From the NCBI GenBank assembly GCA_010645155.1, contig JAAGOF010000204.1, forward strand, positions 149,462 to 213,461: a stretch of DNA of 64,000 nt, in the 5' to 3' direction. This document shows, piece by piece, positions 12,643 to 24,300 of this stretch (the first letter of the stretch is position 1; every line of letters begins with the position of its first letter). Origin of the DNA: Tigriopus japonicus (Eukaryota > Arthropoda > Copepoda > Harpacticoida > Harpacticidae). Made by a program: the position numbers and the translations under genes. The notes beneath the pieces are model-generated. The model did no database searches, had not been told where the DNA came from, and saw nothing but the letters and a program-made list of their open reading frames with translations.

Positions 12643-15600
12643 GTATTGCAGTTTGAGAATTAATCAAAAAACCCTCTAAGAGATAAACCATTGAAACCTG
12701 TTTTAATTCTAGGAGGGACCTCCCATAATTGAATTGGGAGGATCTGATACCTTTCACGGTTCAAGGTATCAAGATGATAAATACGACCATTTGTCCGGTT
12801 TTGTTCCAGTGGATTTCGAACATATCACATCAGGCGAGAAAGTTGAGCGTCATCCCGATCTCGATCATGCTCCTAAAGATTTCTCCGTCGTTGTGAGTGG
12901 ACTGGATAGGAACCCTAACCCTGAAGAGTTGGCCGAATATCTGAAGGAAGGATCTCAAAAACAGTTAGGAGCCTACATTGCACCCAATAATGAGGACGTC
13001 CCCGATGGATTTAGAAAGATCGATTTACCATTCATGGAACATGATCAAGATGTTGGCAATTTACCGTCTGTTTTCATCGCTCCAGTTGGATTCAAAGTTC
13101 CTGCAGGCTACAAAGGCCACCCGCTTCCCTACGATCCTGAGTTAGCTCAAGTTGATCCCAAGGGAACCACTCCTCCAACATCTGGCATCAATTTGGTGTC
13201 CAGAACTGAGCCACCCGCCGAAGTTCATGAAACCACGACAGCAACGGTGATCATTAGAGATTCCGCTGCCCTCATAAAGGACAAGATCAAATTGGCCAAA
13301 CAAAGGCCAGCTTTGAGTTCTTTCTACAGAGGTAAGCAGGCTAGTTCAGAGGCTTTTGAGTCGAGTGAGGACTCGAAGAAGAAACGCAGGATTCTCACAA
13401 AGATTGTTCGAAGACCGTTCAACAAGGTCAGGAACTTCTTCAAATCAACTGCTCCTCCCACGGTTGCACCCTCTACCACTCAAGAAACTCCAGTTGTTGT
13501 AGTTGAAGACGACGAAGTTTCGACAGAAGCAAAGATCATTGAAACTCCCGCGGTGAATCCGTTTTTAACCACCAAAACACAAGATCTTTTCAGTTCTGAG
13601 GCTTCCACTATTCCAACTGTGCCAGTCACTACTTACAAACCCTCTTTAGATCTTATCATCACTTCCACAGCACCAGCGGTCAAAGAAGAAGAGTTTAACA
13701 CTGACAATGAAGAAGCTATCGAATTGGAAGATGTTGCATTAGAAAACATTGAAGAAGAAAAGGAACCACAACCAACCCAGCCAGAGTTACCAGAAGCACA
13801 AGAACCATACGAAGTTACCGAGAAGGAGCAAGACTACATTGATGAGGTCGTGACCAGTGGTTATGAGCCCACTGTTGTTTCCCGAGTGGATCACTTTGAA
13901 CCAACCACACCCTTCGCAGAACCAGACACTAATGTAGAGGAAGAAGAGAAAGCAGAGGAGGCGGAAGAAGAAGACCAATTTGAAAACAAGGAAGAAGAGG
14001 CCTTGTTTGTCACTTCACAATTTATCCCAACTGAGCCTAATTATCAAGAGGTTTCCTCTGTCTCCACGACTGAATCAACAACCACTGAAACCAAGGCCCC
14101 AGCTTATGCTCCAACTCCGTTCGCATTCGTGCGACCTGTTCGACGATTGGACTCGTATCGGTACAAGAAGAGCACCCCAGCCACAGCTGGACCACCCACA
14201 CAAACCACCACCACTGCCACAACCAGTGCCGAAACTGAGCCACGACGATATCTCATTCCTAACCGGAACAAGTACACCAACAAATTCGAAAATAAGTACG
14301 AAAACACCTACGGACAAAGGATTCGCTCGAGGAAACGTCCCGCTTTCTGGGCCAATGAAAGAGATCAAACTCAAGAAGAATCGCAAATCGACAATCAAGA
14401 AGGCAACGAAAGTGTTACCGAAAGCTCTCCTTATGACCAGAAATTCCGTCCCTTCTTCGACCAACTTTTTGACAAACTGACCAATGGCGGTGAAAAGAGT
14501 CTCAAGAAAAAGCGACCCATCCGTCGGCGGTTTAAGGGTAGACGACGAAGCACCACCACCCCCAACCCATTTACCATTGACGCAGAGATTTATGAAGTCG
14601 ATCCCAACTCAGGCGAGATCTTGATTGAGACTGTGACGGAAGAACCAACTGAAGAGACCACGGTGGTATTTGATGCCTACGACCCACCAAAGCAATACAC
14701 CGATGTCTCTCCTCATTCAAATGACTACGAACTATTGGATATCGCCAATCCCACCACCCCTGAGCCGACACCCACGACTCCCGTTACAATCCCACCAAGC
14801 TTCAGCACCGAGTCTAGTGTTCCTCCTCTGGAATATCAAGAGTTTTCTCTGGTTCCTGACACTGCCATTCTCGTTGATCATGAAACTGCCGACAAACATT
14901 CAACGGTGGCACCTCCCCAACAACCGGTTGTGGTCCAAGATCAAGAACAAAATCAACCTCAAGCTCAACCTCCATTCCCTACGTTGGTGAACATCCCTAA
15001 CCCTTACGTTTATCCCGAGGCTCCATTGAACTACGACTACGTCGCCAATGACCTCATCGACAGAGCCGATATTGATGCCGACAAGCTGGATTACGCGGAC
15101 AACATCAACAACATTGACTACACTAGCGATGCTCAAACAACATCCACCGTCAACACCGATCGGTTGGCCTCGTATGAGAAGCAAGTAACCCCTTCATTGG
15201 AGATTGAGAGACAACATAACACACAATACAAGGAACCAAATAACCTCTATAATGAACATAGCCAACAACGCGTGAGCGCATTGGAGGGATCGTTTGTTCC
15301 CTTCAAACAAAATAAGGATGGTTTCAAGGGCTATTCCTATGTTGAAATTCAAAGGGATATCAATCCAACAACGGGAGAAATTCAATCAGAGCCGATTTCA
15401 ATTGAACCTGTTCCCGTTGAAGACATTAAAGCCGTTCAGGAAGCTTTGGAGGAAGTGTACAATGACCCCAATGTGGATACACTTGCACTCCCGGTTGGAG
15501 TGGAAATCGAGGTCGAACAAGATTATCCTATTGAGGAGACAACCTCCACCTACAACTATGAGCAGGAAAACGTTGAGGATGAGGATGAGCAGGCTGAAGA

Positions 15601-16909
15601 AGTGAACACCCAATCTCCTGAGCGATTGGTAGAAGACACAGCAGTAGATGTTGAGATTTATGAACTTCCCTCAGCCTCTGTAAACACTGTCGAAACCGTG
15701 GAGACAACGTCCACTCCAGATGAAGAAGTTGTTTCCCAAGACACGACTGTTCCACCCTATGTGTTTCAAACTTATGAAGAAGAAACCACTGAAAGTGATG
15801 AGAAATCTGTAGCGAGTGTACCTACCACACCAGCTACTGAGCAAACCACCGAGCAACAATCTCTTCTTGCTGAATCAACTACTCAAGAACCAACTGTCAC
15901 TACGGAAAAGAGTCTATTGAACAATTTCAATCTCGGCGGAATTTTCGATTACTTCCTTCCTCAAACCACCACCACTCTCAAGCCTGAAGTGACCACGGAA
16001 GTCCCCGAGTTGGCTGAAGTGACAACTGAGGAAACGATCACAGAAGAAGCATCAACCTTCCCCAACCATCTCCTTGCCTTGGACTCTGTTGAAGAAACCG
16101 CACAAGAACCACAATTGGAAGATGCAAATGAAGAGGAAAATGTGCAAGTCAATTTTTATGAAGAAGAACAGACTCTGCTCCGACAACCCAACCGAAATGA
16201 GTATCCCAAAGCCATCGACACTAACACCTTCAAGGTTCCTTCGGTCCCAAACCAAGTTGGACCTCCAAAGAAGTTTTTGGAGGATAAGTTGGGGTATGTC
16301 GTTAAGAAACGAGAGCGTCTGATCAAGAATTGGGTCAATCGCCAACGTAAAGATAAGCCCAAATACGGAACCGCCAGGCCGTCCCCTGACAACTATGAAT
16401 ATTCAGATGAAGAACTCTCCACAACCACTCCCCAACACCTTTTGGCGCCCTCAACCACATTGAATACACTTTTGGCACAAGGAAATCCTGATGAATCACT
16501 CCAATCTGAAGTGGACAAGGCCTTTTTCCCATTCGCACCCACAATTCCACCCAAGGGTAAGTATTCAAACGAGGAGGAGGAAGATCCGGAAACGGATTCG
16601 AACCCCGCACCTAAGAAGCACCAACTGAAGAAGCAATCATTCTTGGACAAGTACACAAACGCCAGGAAAACGCACTTACTCAAAGACACGATCTTGTCGA
16701 AACCACCAGCGACGCCTGAATTGGCTCGCATTCCCATTGGAAGTAATCCAAACGTGTACAAGAAGTGGGCAGGCAACTCCCTGAGTCAATCCGAATTTGA
16801 GCGGCAAATTTTGGGCGTGTCTACGGCCACAGAGGTTTCAGTGAAATCGATGATTTGTGTGCGAGGTCGGTGCTACAATGCGGATGATATGTCTGATATC
16901 ATCAGCTAA
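11842..16909 (+). CDS. Large secreted Thr/Pro/Glu-rich extracellular protein
   Basis: The join is 11842..12642, 12713..16909: 1,665 residues. The start MRFSFLGASLLLLSC gives a clear signal peptide, likely cut near residue 23 (GVFS|QEE). The mature protein has no Cys except a C-terminal CVRGRC (1649-1654). Features in order: conserved-looking N-terminal part (WSVTLSD, YGNWVPIA); Arg-rich patch (119-150); a duplicated IAP...VP-x-G-(F/Y) motif (355-409); basic clusters KKKRR (489-493) and RRRFKGRRRS (871-880) that could be convertase sites; long acidic and Thr/Pro-rich tracts; and paired (D/N)P-x-x-GEI motifs (~895 and ~1150). This composition suggests a cuticle, mucin-like or other matrix protein. 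No named family was recognised, so function is not assigned. The start could lie in the upstream leader exon at 2241. Confidence 0.92.
12713..16909 (+). CDS. Secreted-protein gene, large terminal exon
   Basis: The acceptor is TTTTAATTCTAG ending at 12712 after a 70-bp intron, entered in phase 0 with GAG GGA CCT. The exon is open for 1,398 codons to TAA at 16907-16909. That length is far beyond chance, and codon use is consistent throughout. The antisense and out-of-frame ORFs inside it are shadows of its repetitive composition. Confidence 0.97.
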   Translation, partial: EGPPIIELGGSDTFHGSRYQDDKYDHLSGFVPVDFEHITSGEKVERHPDLDHAPKDFSVVVSGLDRNPNPEELAEYLKEGSQKQLGAYIAPNNEDVPDGFRKIDLPFMEHDQDVGNLPSVFIAPVGFKVPAGYKGHPLPYDPELAQVDPKGTTPPTSGINLVSRTEPPAEVHETTTATVIIRDSAALIKDKIKLAKQRPALSSFYRGKQASSEAFESSEDSKKKRRILTKIVRRPFNKVRNFFKSTAPPTVAPSTTQETPVVVVEDDEVSTEAKIIETPAVNPFLTTKTQDLFSSEASTIPTVPVTTYKPSLDLIITSTAPAVKEEEFNTDNEEAIELEDVALENIEEEKEPQPTQPELPEAQEPYEVTEKEQDYIDEVVTSGYEPTVVSRVDHFEPTTPFAEPDTNVEEEEKAEEAEEEDQFENKEEEALFVTSQFIPTEPNYQEVSSVSTTESTTTETKAPAYAPTPFAFVRPVRRLDSYRYKKSTPATAGPPTQTTTTATTSAETEPRRYLIPNRNKYTNKFENKYENTYGQRIRSRKRPAFWANERDQTQEESQIDNQEGNESVTESSPYDQKFRPFFDQLFDKLTNGGEKSLKKKRPIRRRFKGRRRSTTTPNPFTIDAEIYEVDPNSGEILIETVTEEPTEETTVVFDAYDPPKQYTDVSPHSNDYELLDIANPTTPEPTPTTPVTIPPSFSTESSVPPLEYQEFSLVPDTAILVDHETADKHSTVAPPQQPVVVQDQEQNQPQAQPPFPTLVNIPNPYVYPEAPLNYDYVANDLIDRADIDADKLDYADNINNIDYTSDAQTTSTVNTDRLASYEKQVTPSLEIERQHNTQYKEPNNLYNEHSQQRVSALEGSFVPFKQNKDGFKGYSYVEIQRDINPTTGEIQSEPISIEPVPVEDIKAVQEALEEVYNDPNVDTLALPVGVEIEVEQDYPIEETTSTYNYEQENVEDEDEQAEEVNTQSPERLVEDTAVDVEIYELPSASVNTVETVETTSTPDEEVVSQDTTVPPYVFQTYEEETTESDEKSVASVPTTPATEQTTEQQSLLAESTTQEPTVTTEKSLLNNFNLGGIFDYFLPQTTTTLKPEVTTEVPELAEVTTEETITEEASTFPNHLLALDSVEETAQEPQLEDANEEENVQVNFYEEEQTLLRQPNRNEYPKAIDTNTFKVPSVPNQVGPPKKFLEDKLGYVVKKRERLIKNWVNRQRKDKPKYGTARPSPDNYEYSDEELSTTTPQHLLAPSTTLNTLLAQGNPDESLQSEVDKAFFPFAPTIPPKGKYSNEEEEDPETDSNPAPKKHQLKKQSFLDKYTNARKTHLLKDTILSKPPATPELARIPIGSNPNVYKKWAGNSLSQSEFERQILGVSTATEVSVKSMICVRGRCYNADDMSDIIS

Positions 16910-17300
16910 TCCTGAAACGAAGCGTTCTTTTCAGTGTTACTACCGTTATCAAATTTCAAAAGTGTCATACAAAGATGCGTTTTTGTGCATAGTCCATGTT
17001 GTGCCAAAAGCACAAACCTCCAACCTCCCTTATCTATAACTACGATAGAGTATTCTACATTAGAACTTACCTTTTCCAATTTTTACTCCCATCGATGTGG
17101 GATCACCTGTCACTGAGACCGGATTCCATCGATTAACTTGAAAAGAATTGCTCAAGAATTCTTGTACAAAAATGAGTCCTTTCAATGTGACTTGTACTAG
17201 CTCTGTAATTTCATTTCTAGAAATATCCTTACTTCGCGACATCACACGCGTCCTCAAAATGTGTACTATATATTTTTTTCATTTCTCATCTAGGGTTTCC

Positions 17301-17306
17301 AATAAA
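17301..17306 (+). other. Candidate polyadenylation signal of the secreted-protein gene
   Basis: AATAAA lies 392 bp past the stop, in AT-rich DNA. The stretch 16910-17300 would be 3' UTR. Confidence 0.5.
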
Positions 17307-20300
17307 ACATTAAAACTACTTCTAACCCTTGCCTACGGTTATTCACAACATTAAATCATTAGTCATTACAAATCTTTGGCTTTAGGAAAAAAATATTTCT
17401 TACAACAATGAAGAGTAGGCGAATGAGGAAATGAGGATCGTCCACTTTTTTCGCTATTCATATTTTTGCCGTGCAAAATGTAAAACTCATTTTTCCCTCC
17501 CCAAAAAATCATAAACCGGTAAATGGAAAAGTATCGGCCTTAAAAAGAACCCTACTATGTCACTATTATCAAAGTCATTACAAATTTGACAAAAAAATTC
17601 GTTCATGTATATTTGTCACGTTTTTAAACATTTACTCGGAAAAGAAAAAGAAAAAAGTATGAATTTAATATTTTTGAGACTCCCATCTGAAATCCTGAAA
17701 CCCATGAGTGTATTGCATTGGAGTAATTCTACTCTTGGGTTGGTAAGAGTAACATGGCATTGAACGGGATGAAATTCCGCACAATGACGTATGGGGTGTC
17801 AAAATTGCATGTTCCACATTGCCACACATGTTTTTAAATTTAGTGAAATAGGTCCCCGGCAAAAAATTAAATTATGGTACTTTAAACATGGTGACAGACA
17901 AATATTTGAACACGTAACTCTCAATTCCTAGGAGTTTAATGGGCGTGGTTACCTAAAATAACGAAATCTGCCCAGCCATTTGTCAAAATGAATACATTCA
18001 AACTCCGTTTCGGTTCTTCGAGAATGCTGAACCAAAGGGCGTTGAATGTCTATCTGGGATACAGATTTCCCCGATATTTTAGAACAGCACTCCATCAAAT
18101 ATCTCCGAAGCTTTTGTCAAAGTTTATTTTAATATGCTTGTTTTTCAATCTGTTTCAAATTCCCCCGTGAAAAAATACTTCCAGAAGTAGGACAGGGTGT
18201 GCCTGAATGATAATGTAGTTTATAACGAGGAAAAACAACTAAATACAGAAAATAAGTTTAGGATTTATATGATTGAAAGGGAAGAGACGTGGCGTAATGG
18301 TTAGCGCAGTTTCCTATAGTGAGAGAGTTTCCAGGTTCGATTCTCCTCCCCGGCCTTTCTCAAGGAAACTTTTAGACGCTATTCCACACCCACAGAAGGA
18401 GAACCAATCTGATTTCGGACAAGAAATTGCATACCGGAAAAACTGGATGATGCGATGGATGGCTTCGTTGGCCGGGCGAGGATCAAACCTCCGACCCTAG
18501 CACCCACAATCCAAAAAAAAACTTTTTAAAACTTTTATTACTTCTTTGAAAATTTGTAAACGGTCAATCTTACATGCAGGATGATCTATTTATAACTTAT
18601 TATGTTTAAGCAAGAAAAAAGAACTAAAAAAACAAAGAGAAAGAGGGCGCTAAATTCTGACGTATTTGAAAATGAATAGATAAGTTAAAGAGACTCTTTT
18701 TTTTCTTCTACGTTGTTTAGATGTAGAAGCGACTTAGATTAAAATACTGTTCAATTTACTTATTTTCATTCAAATTTCCGAGATTGATGGTCACGAAGTC
18801 CGCAACAACTTAAGATTAAGGAAAAAAAGAGTAAATGTGCTACGTACGAAGTAGGCAATAATTGTACCAAGAACCAAAAAGTCCCATTCAATAATTGCCA
18901 AAAAGTTCATAGACATTTCATAAAATTAATCAAGTGGCTGCCTTTTGATTTTTCGTAATCATTCACGTTTTTTGCCTTGTTCCTCTTTGAAATTTATAAT
19001 TTTGTAATGCCATGATCCTAAGTGAATTCAAATTGAATCATAAAAGGCAAAGCAACTGCATATTTGAAAAAAATGAATCATCTAAAATTAATTTTAGATT
19101 TATTCATTTAAAAAATCAATGCTGTCCAACACCTTATAACAGTTTAAGGATTAATTTTGGTTGGCAATTTTCGTGGGCCAAATGGACGAGGTTGGGAGAT
19201 TTTGGGAAGCTCAGTTTCGAAAAAGTAACAAATCGTTCTTTTGTCAAAGGTGTTTATTTTCAAAAGAGAGAGCACGTTTATAAATGAATAAACAACTATT
19301 TTTTATTGTTATTCGCAAGAACAAATTTTTAATGTTAAGGGGGCTAAAAGACATGTTTGCGGTAAAGGATGAGCTTATATCCATCCTAGCCGATCAAAAC
19401 TGTCATTCGATAGTATTTGTATATGAGGTAAGAAATAATTTCAACATCAACTTATTCATACGTCATATGCCTTAATCAGGAATCATTTCACACATCAATA
19501 ATAAAGTATGTACGTATGTGTACGTATCGCTTCATGTATATAGACAGAAATACGGTGAAGCGACTCGATCTAAGATGATCATCGTAGCAGTTTCTGTCTC
19601 AGTTTAGCACTGATAAAGTGTTTCTCGAACTAACAAACAACGACTTTTTCCTAGTTGAAGCATTGGATGTCTCCTGAAGATTTTGGTTCGATCCATCACT
19701 TCTTGTTCCTATCTGGTTGGTGGACCACTGAGCTGCTCCAGTTAGTTGCGGACCACGAGAACCAAAAGCCGCCGCCAACTTACTGAAGCGAAACGAGAAT
19801 CCTCTTTGGCATCCTCAATTTCAGGAAGAAAAAGTTCATTTCAAAGGCGGCCTTGGTCGGCGTCCCTTTTCTTCGCAAAGATTGAAAATCGAGCTCTTCG
19901 GTCGGCTTTTTTGATTCACCAAATGACGCTTTAATTGGCTGCCATTGTGTCGGCAAAGTTCTAGAGACAATTTGAACTTTTGCTCTTCCGTCGCAGTTAT
20001 TTTCTGCCGACTTCATCACTGAAAACTATCGAAGGAATGTACGACGTCTCCCAGGGACCTCGGTTCCATTCCAATTTTCGACTTGATCTTCATCAGGGAA
20101 CCAAAGACAGAGGGATTACGCCAGAGGCTCCCTGGAACCTCCAGTCATCGCACGAAGAGGGAAGTAAGTCTTCTTAGACTTGGACTGATAAAATAGAAGT
20201 GGATCAGGAGACAAAAAACACTCATTCCAGGCCTGTTTTTTCCGGGTGTAAGCCTTGGATCTGGGCCCAGGTAATCCACATCGAAGATTAGAATGAATAG

Positions 20301-20364
20301 TTCCACCTCGGACATTGGACAAGTTTGCCGGTCTTGGTTTAAGGGAACTCATCGCTAAAATGTA
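17307..20364. other. Convergent intergenic region, AT-rich
   Basis: This region separates the 3' ends of the two main genes. It is visibly richer in A and T than the flanks, with many A and T runs up to about 19.3 kb. It contains a SINE-like tRNA-derived insertion at 18286-18530. No gene is supported. Confidence 0.7.
18286..18530 (+). mobile_element. tRNA-derived SINE-like insertion
   Basis: A tRNA-like head shows an A-box-like GTGGCGTAATGGTTAGCGC and a B box GGTTCGATTC (18334-18343) at tRNA-like spacing. The cloverleaf is degraded, so it is not a functional tRNA gene. The unit ends in an A-rich tail near 18513. A second B-box-like GGTTTGATCC lies on the opposite strand at 18480-18489. Family unknown. 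Confidence 0.5.
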
Positions 20365-20370
20365 TTTATT
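20365..20370 (-). other. Candidate polyadenylation signal of the Dpr gene
   Basis: TTTATT on the + strand is AATAAA on the coding strand, about 670 bp past the stop at 21040. The stretch 20371-21039 would then be 3' UTR; nothing else supportable is seen in it. Confidence 0.45.
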
Positions 20371-21039
20371 GGGGTCACCATCGAGCGTTCCCTTTCAAAA
20401 GGGAAACAGTGAGTGGCGCCTTATTCAAACAAAGTGGCTTCTGGACTTTTAAGGAAAGTCTCAAGTGCACTATGGTTCATGGTTTTCTCGGTGAGGAACA
20501 ATTCTTTTAGTATCTCTGGTTTTGAACTGAACATTGGAAGGGAGAGGGTTGTCTTCTTGGTCGAACTTCACACTTGACCTAGAATTCTCGAGAGCACCTC
20601 CAATATTGGAGCAACTTTTAGGGAGACGTCCACGAAGAATGTTCCATCAGATCTGGAATAGGAATTAATTAAGGAGTGAAAAGGACATCGTCATCATCCA
20701 AAGACGCATCACAACAACCCGCAACTAATGCTGGAAGCTAACTAACTCTCGTAGTTGGGGGGCAATGCCTAATGAAAGCTTGACCCTAATAAAGAATGTC
20801 ACGTCCATCAATATTGAATCTGAGCGAGTTCCACGTACCAACACATACGTACTCTAGCTTTCACTTACGCTTGAGAAAATCTCACTCCAGGGTTAGTTCC
20901 TCTATCAAATATTGAGGTGGTGGCGCTTCTCTCTTCATTTGGGAAACATCTTGGCTTTGGACATGATTTTTGGAGTATTTGAAAATTTGTCTTCATTTAG
21001 GGATGAGTTGCGCATTTACGATTCTCAAGGTGTTCCCCA

Positions 21040-21365
21040 TCACCTCACTTGAATGGAGAGGCCAATGGAACTCTGCGACCTCACTCCCGAGGCCTGGGGG
21101 AAGGAAAACGGAGGACGATCTTCAGTGGTCTCATTTCCTTCCCCATCGTTCCCAAGCTCGTGTCTTTGACTCTCGTGTTCCACATTTTTGGTATGGCGAT
21201 GGAATTTGGTGGAACGGCTCATTGTCGAGGAGGTACCAGGGCAATAATGCGACCTTTGTTGTACATATTGAGTGAGAGCCAACAAGGCCAGCAGGGCCAA
21301 TAAAGGCCATGGGCTCTGAACTCTCCGGGATGAAGAGCCCGACTGCATTGCCGCAGGGATTTCGC
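21040..21365 (-). CDS. dpr: Dpr terminal exon (GE-x-PAAMQ, hydrophobic segment, tail)
   Basis: The acceptor is ACTTCTTTTCAG, entered in phase 1. The opening G|EIPAAMQ matches the juxtamembrane GEHPAAMQ signature that follows Ig2 in Dprs, so the assignment is firm despite the 8.6-kb intron. A Leu/Ala-rich segment (WPLLALLALLALT, residues 289-301) follows, compatible with a GPI-anchor signal or a short membrane segment. About 75 charged and Ser-rich residues then run to TGA at 21040. That tail is unusual for the family and could reflect a real cytoplasmic tail or an unrecognised splice. Confidence 0.9.
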
Positions 21366-24300
21366 CTGAAAAGAAGTACCAGATCCAAGCATTAGGGGTA
21401 AAATGCTCACTGATACATTACTTCAAAAAGTCTTAACGGGTCTTCATTAAAGAGATACACTATATGCTAAAATCACCAGGACTCATTTTCAGCACATGGC
21501 TTTGAATCGAGACAACAATAGAACGCAGCCGAGTTATCGGTAATCTTTTGGTAAGCGGGATAAGTAATTAGCTTTAGTCAATCTAGAAATGAGGTTGGTT
21601 GACTTGCAATGTGCAATCTTGCATCCAAAGAAACGATAGGGGACGATTTGCTACTCCCCTTTGTTCCATATTCACAAGCGGAAAACGTCGGAATCGAGAT
21701 CAAGCGACACTTTTTCCGCACGTTTTTGATGTTTTTCCTCCATAACCTAGAATTTATGGCAAATCCTTACATTTCCATTCATACAAAAAGTTGCCTTGGT
21801 AGACTTGAAAATATCCAACAATTTTCATCGATTCTACTTTAAAACTTCTATCGGAAAGCTACAAGTACTATATAGTACGAAGTTTGGTTTGAGGCCTGAT
21901 TTATGTTCGTTGTCATCGATTACAGACCATGTGATGTATGTAGTGACTATTTACACAGCATCCAACGCTACAAAAACACTGCGTATGTACGGTACATTTG
22001 GATTGTGGCTCCGAAAAGGAAACACAAAAAAACATTCGGAATGGGCGTTGTACTTTAGAAATAGGGTCAATAGGTGGGTTCCAATGGAGACCTTTGAATA
22101 ATTGATCCCATCTTCGAGATCTCAAACATAGAAGCGTGCTCTGACTTGAGAGGCTTATTCAAAATTTATCTTGAAATGTAGATTTATCCTCCGAGTTTGT
22201 TCGAACCAACCTCCAAAAAAACTAGTGTTTAAATGGTCACATTTAGACAGGTGAACTGGGTCCAAAAGTTGAATACCGTCAAGCATGGCGTTGAAGAACT
22301 AATCGGAATTGATAATTATTATCACTAACCGTCGGTTTCCATGTTTAAGCGTCAAAATCTTAAGGCCAGAATATTAAGGCCATGCGGACAGTACACAACA
22401 AATACAAAGGAAATGACCAATATTAAAACGACTAAAGGTTCATTACCAACGTTCATTTGGCGAATTCACAAAACACATTTTCCACTCTTGCCAAAATTCG
22501 AGGAGTGTTATTTATGGTATTTTACTATACACGGATGCTACTTCATTAAGGGCACAACCGTCTCAGGTATTTTAGAACTCTTGTTGCAATTAGAGGTGAG
22601 TTAAGAGCTAGTTCGTCTTTTTAATATTCTATAGCAATTGTAAAGGGTACATTCGTTCTCTTTGTAGACTTTGCTAGCACGAAACTTTTTCATAACTAAC
22701 TTTTGATTCAAGCGTTTGTTTGAGTTAACCACTTTCCACTGAGCCTTGCTGACCTTTCCAAAAACAAGGCCTTGTAAAATGAAATTTGGTACCTTCAACC
22801 GACATTGTCAGGGCTTAAATTTGAACCTTGGAATCAGTCCTTGTAAGATCTGTAGGGGCAGCCAGACTTAAAAGATAATTCGTCGCCTTGCCCATTATCA
22901 CAAATACTTATTTGACGGAACCATTGCCTCTCCTCCATTGAATCTGCTCATTTGAGAGGAACCAAGTGGAAAAGTCTTTCCCCCAATAACACACTCTCAC
23001 GCGCACACACAAAACCATTTGATTGGATTCTCTATGGCTAATACGTGCCACTACGTATAATGAAAGATGAGAGAGGGGCCTCCTTCCTCTTCGTATTGGA
23101 CTGACTGTCTGTCTGTCTATAGTGACTATCCACCAAAAACGAGAAGGAAGAGAAGAGCTCAAACAAAATTAGTGGCCTTCCATCGTGATGGTCAGTTTGT
23201 TCAGGCCAATCTATCGGCAGGAAATTACGATTCTTTCGCCAATAGGTACTACCTTCCTCAATCATATTGGGTTCCGGGAAAGGTAAATTGGAACTGGACA
23301 GGTAGGCTTTTGCTTTTGGGTGGGTGTTTGGACCCGAGATAAACTCGTCTAAAATCAAACAGCATCCAAGTTGATCATCCATGGGAACAAGTGGGAGTTG
23401 TTACATTTGCTCGGATCCAAAATGAGTTGGCACATCATGGCCCCTACAATATCGAAGTGTTGGCTTGCTTGCCTCTGGCTGAAAGATGAAACTGCGTGGA
23501 ACAAATCGCATTTTGGTCTTGCAACGCGAATGGGTAGTGAGGTTGTGCGGTTAAAACAAGTTCGTTCAAGGTCTCTTCCTCCTTCCCTTTTCATTTCCCA
23601 CTTCAAGGATTTCTAATTAATTACCAAATACAATGGAGAGGACCAACAAAGTCTCCATGGTCCAATGAGGTTAGCACAGAGGAGAAGGGACGAGGAGCAA
23701 AAGGCGGCGACCAGAAACTAAACTACTGTGGAACAGTATGTGTGCGGGTAGTGTGAGAGAGATGAAAATTGAGAGGGACAACCCATACACATACATAAAG
23801 CCGGATGACATTCTGGTGCCCAGTTCAATTGAGATTTCAATGCAGATTTCACAATAGCACAAAGTCCGATTCGGGAGCCGGATCCAACTTGGAATCGTCA
23901 TAGGGATTAAAGGAAAAGTACCCCAAAGTGACACTTGGTAGACGGGAATTCCAGTGGAATTGAAAATGTTCCACCACGTGTTCATCGGAACAGAGTGTGC
24001 AAAATGGTCGCTTCTAATAAAGTACCGAGAGCGCAGTTGTTGTGAAAAAGTTGTCTATCCACATACATACAGGGCAGTCCGTAATCAACGCCCCCTAGAT
24101 TTTAGAAGCATTTTTTGACAAAAAAGGATGCAAAAGTGACTTTTTGGTACAAGTCAAAGAAAAAATGGAGGTGTTAGTCTAAGACTTTGCTTTCTTCATC
24201 TACGCAATTTAGTCACTTTTAGACCTTGCAATGTGCGGTCAAAACTAGGATGATCTTTCAGAATAGAGCGTGCATAATTTGAGGGAGGGCACTAGATACA

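Noticed and set aside
14075..14464. Antisense and out-of-frame ORFs within the large secreted-protein exon
   Set aside because: They are shadows of Thr/Pro/Glu-rich codon repetition in the true frame.
17071..17257. Minus-strand exon-like frame ending at AAAAG|GTAAGT
   Set aside because: The donor is good, but no acceptor is convincing and no partner exon in phase was found. It lies in the 3' UTR or intergenic region of the secreted-protein gene.
19338..19429. + strand frame ending GAG|GTAAGA
   Set aside because: It lies in the AT-rich spacer, with no acceptor, partner exon or recognisable domain.
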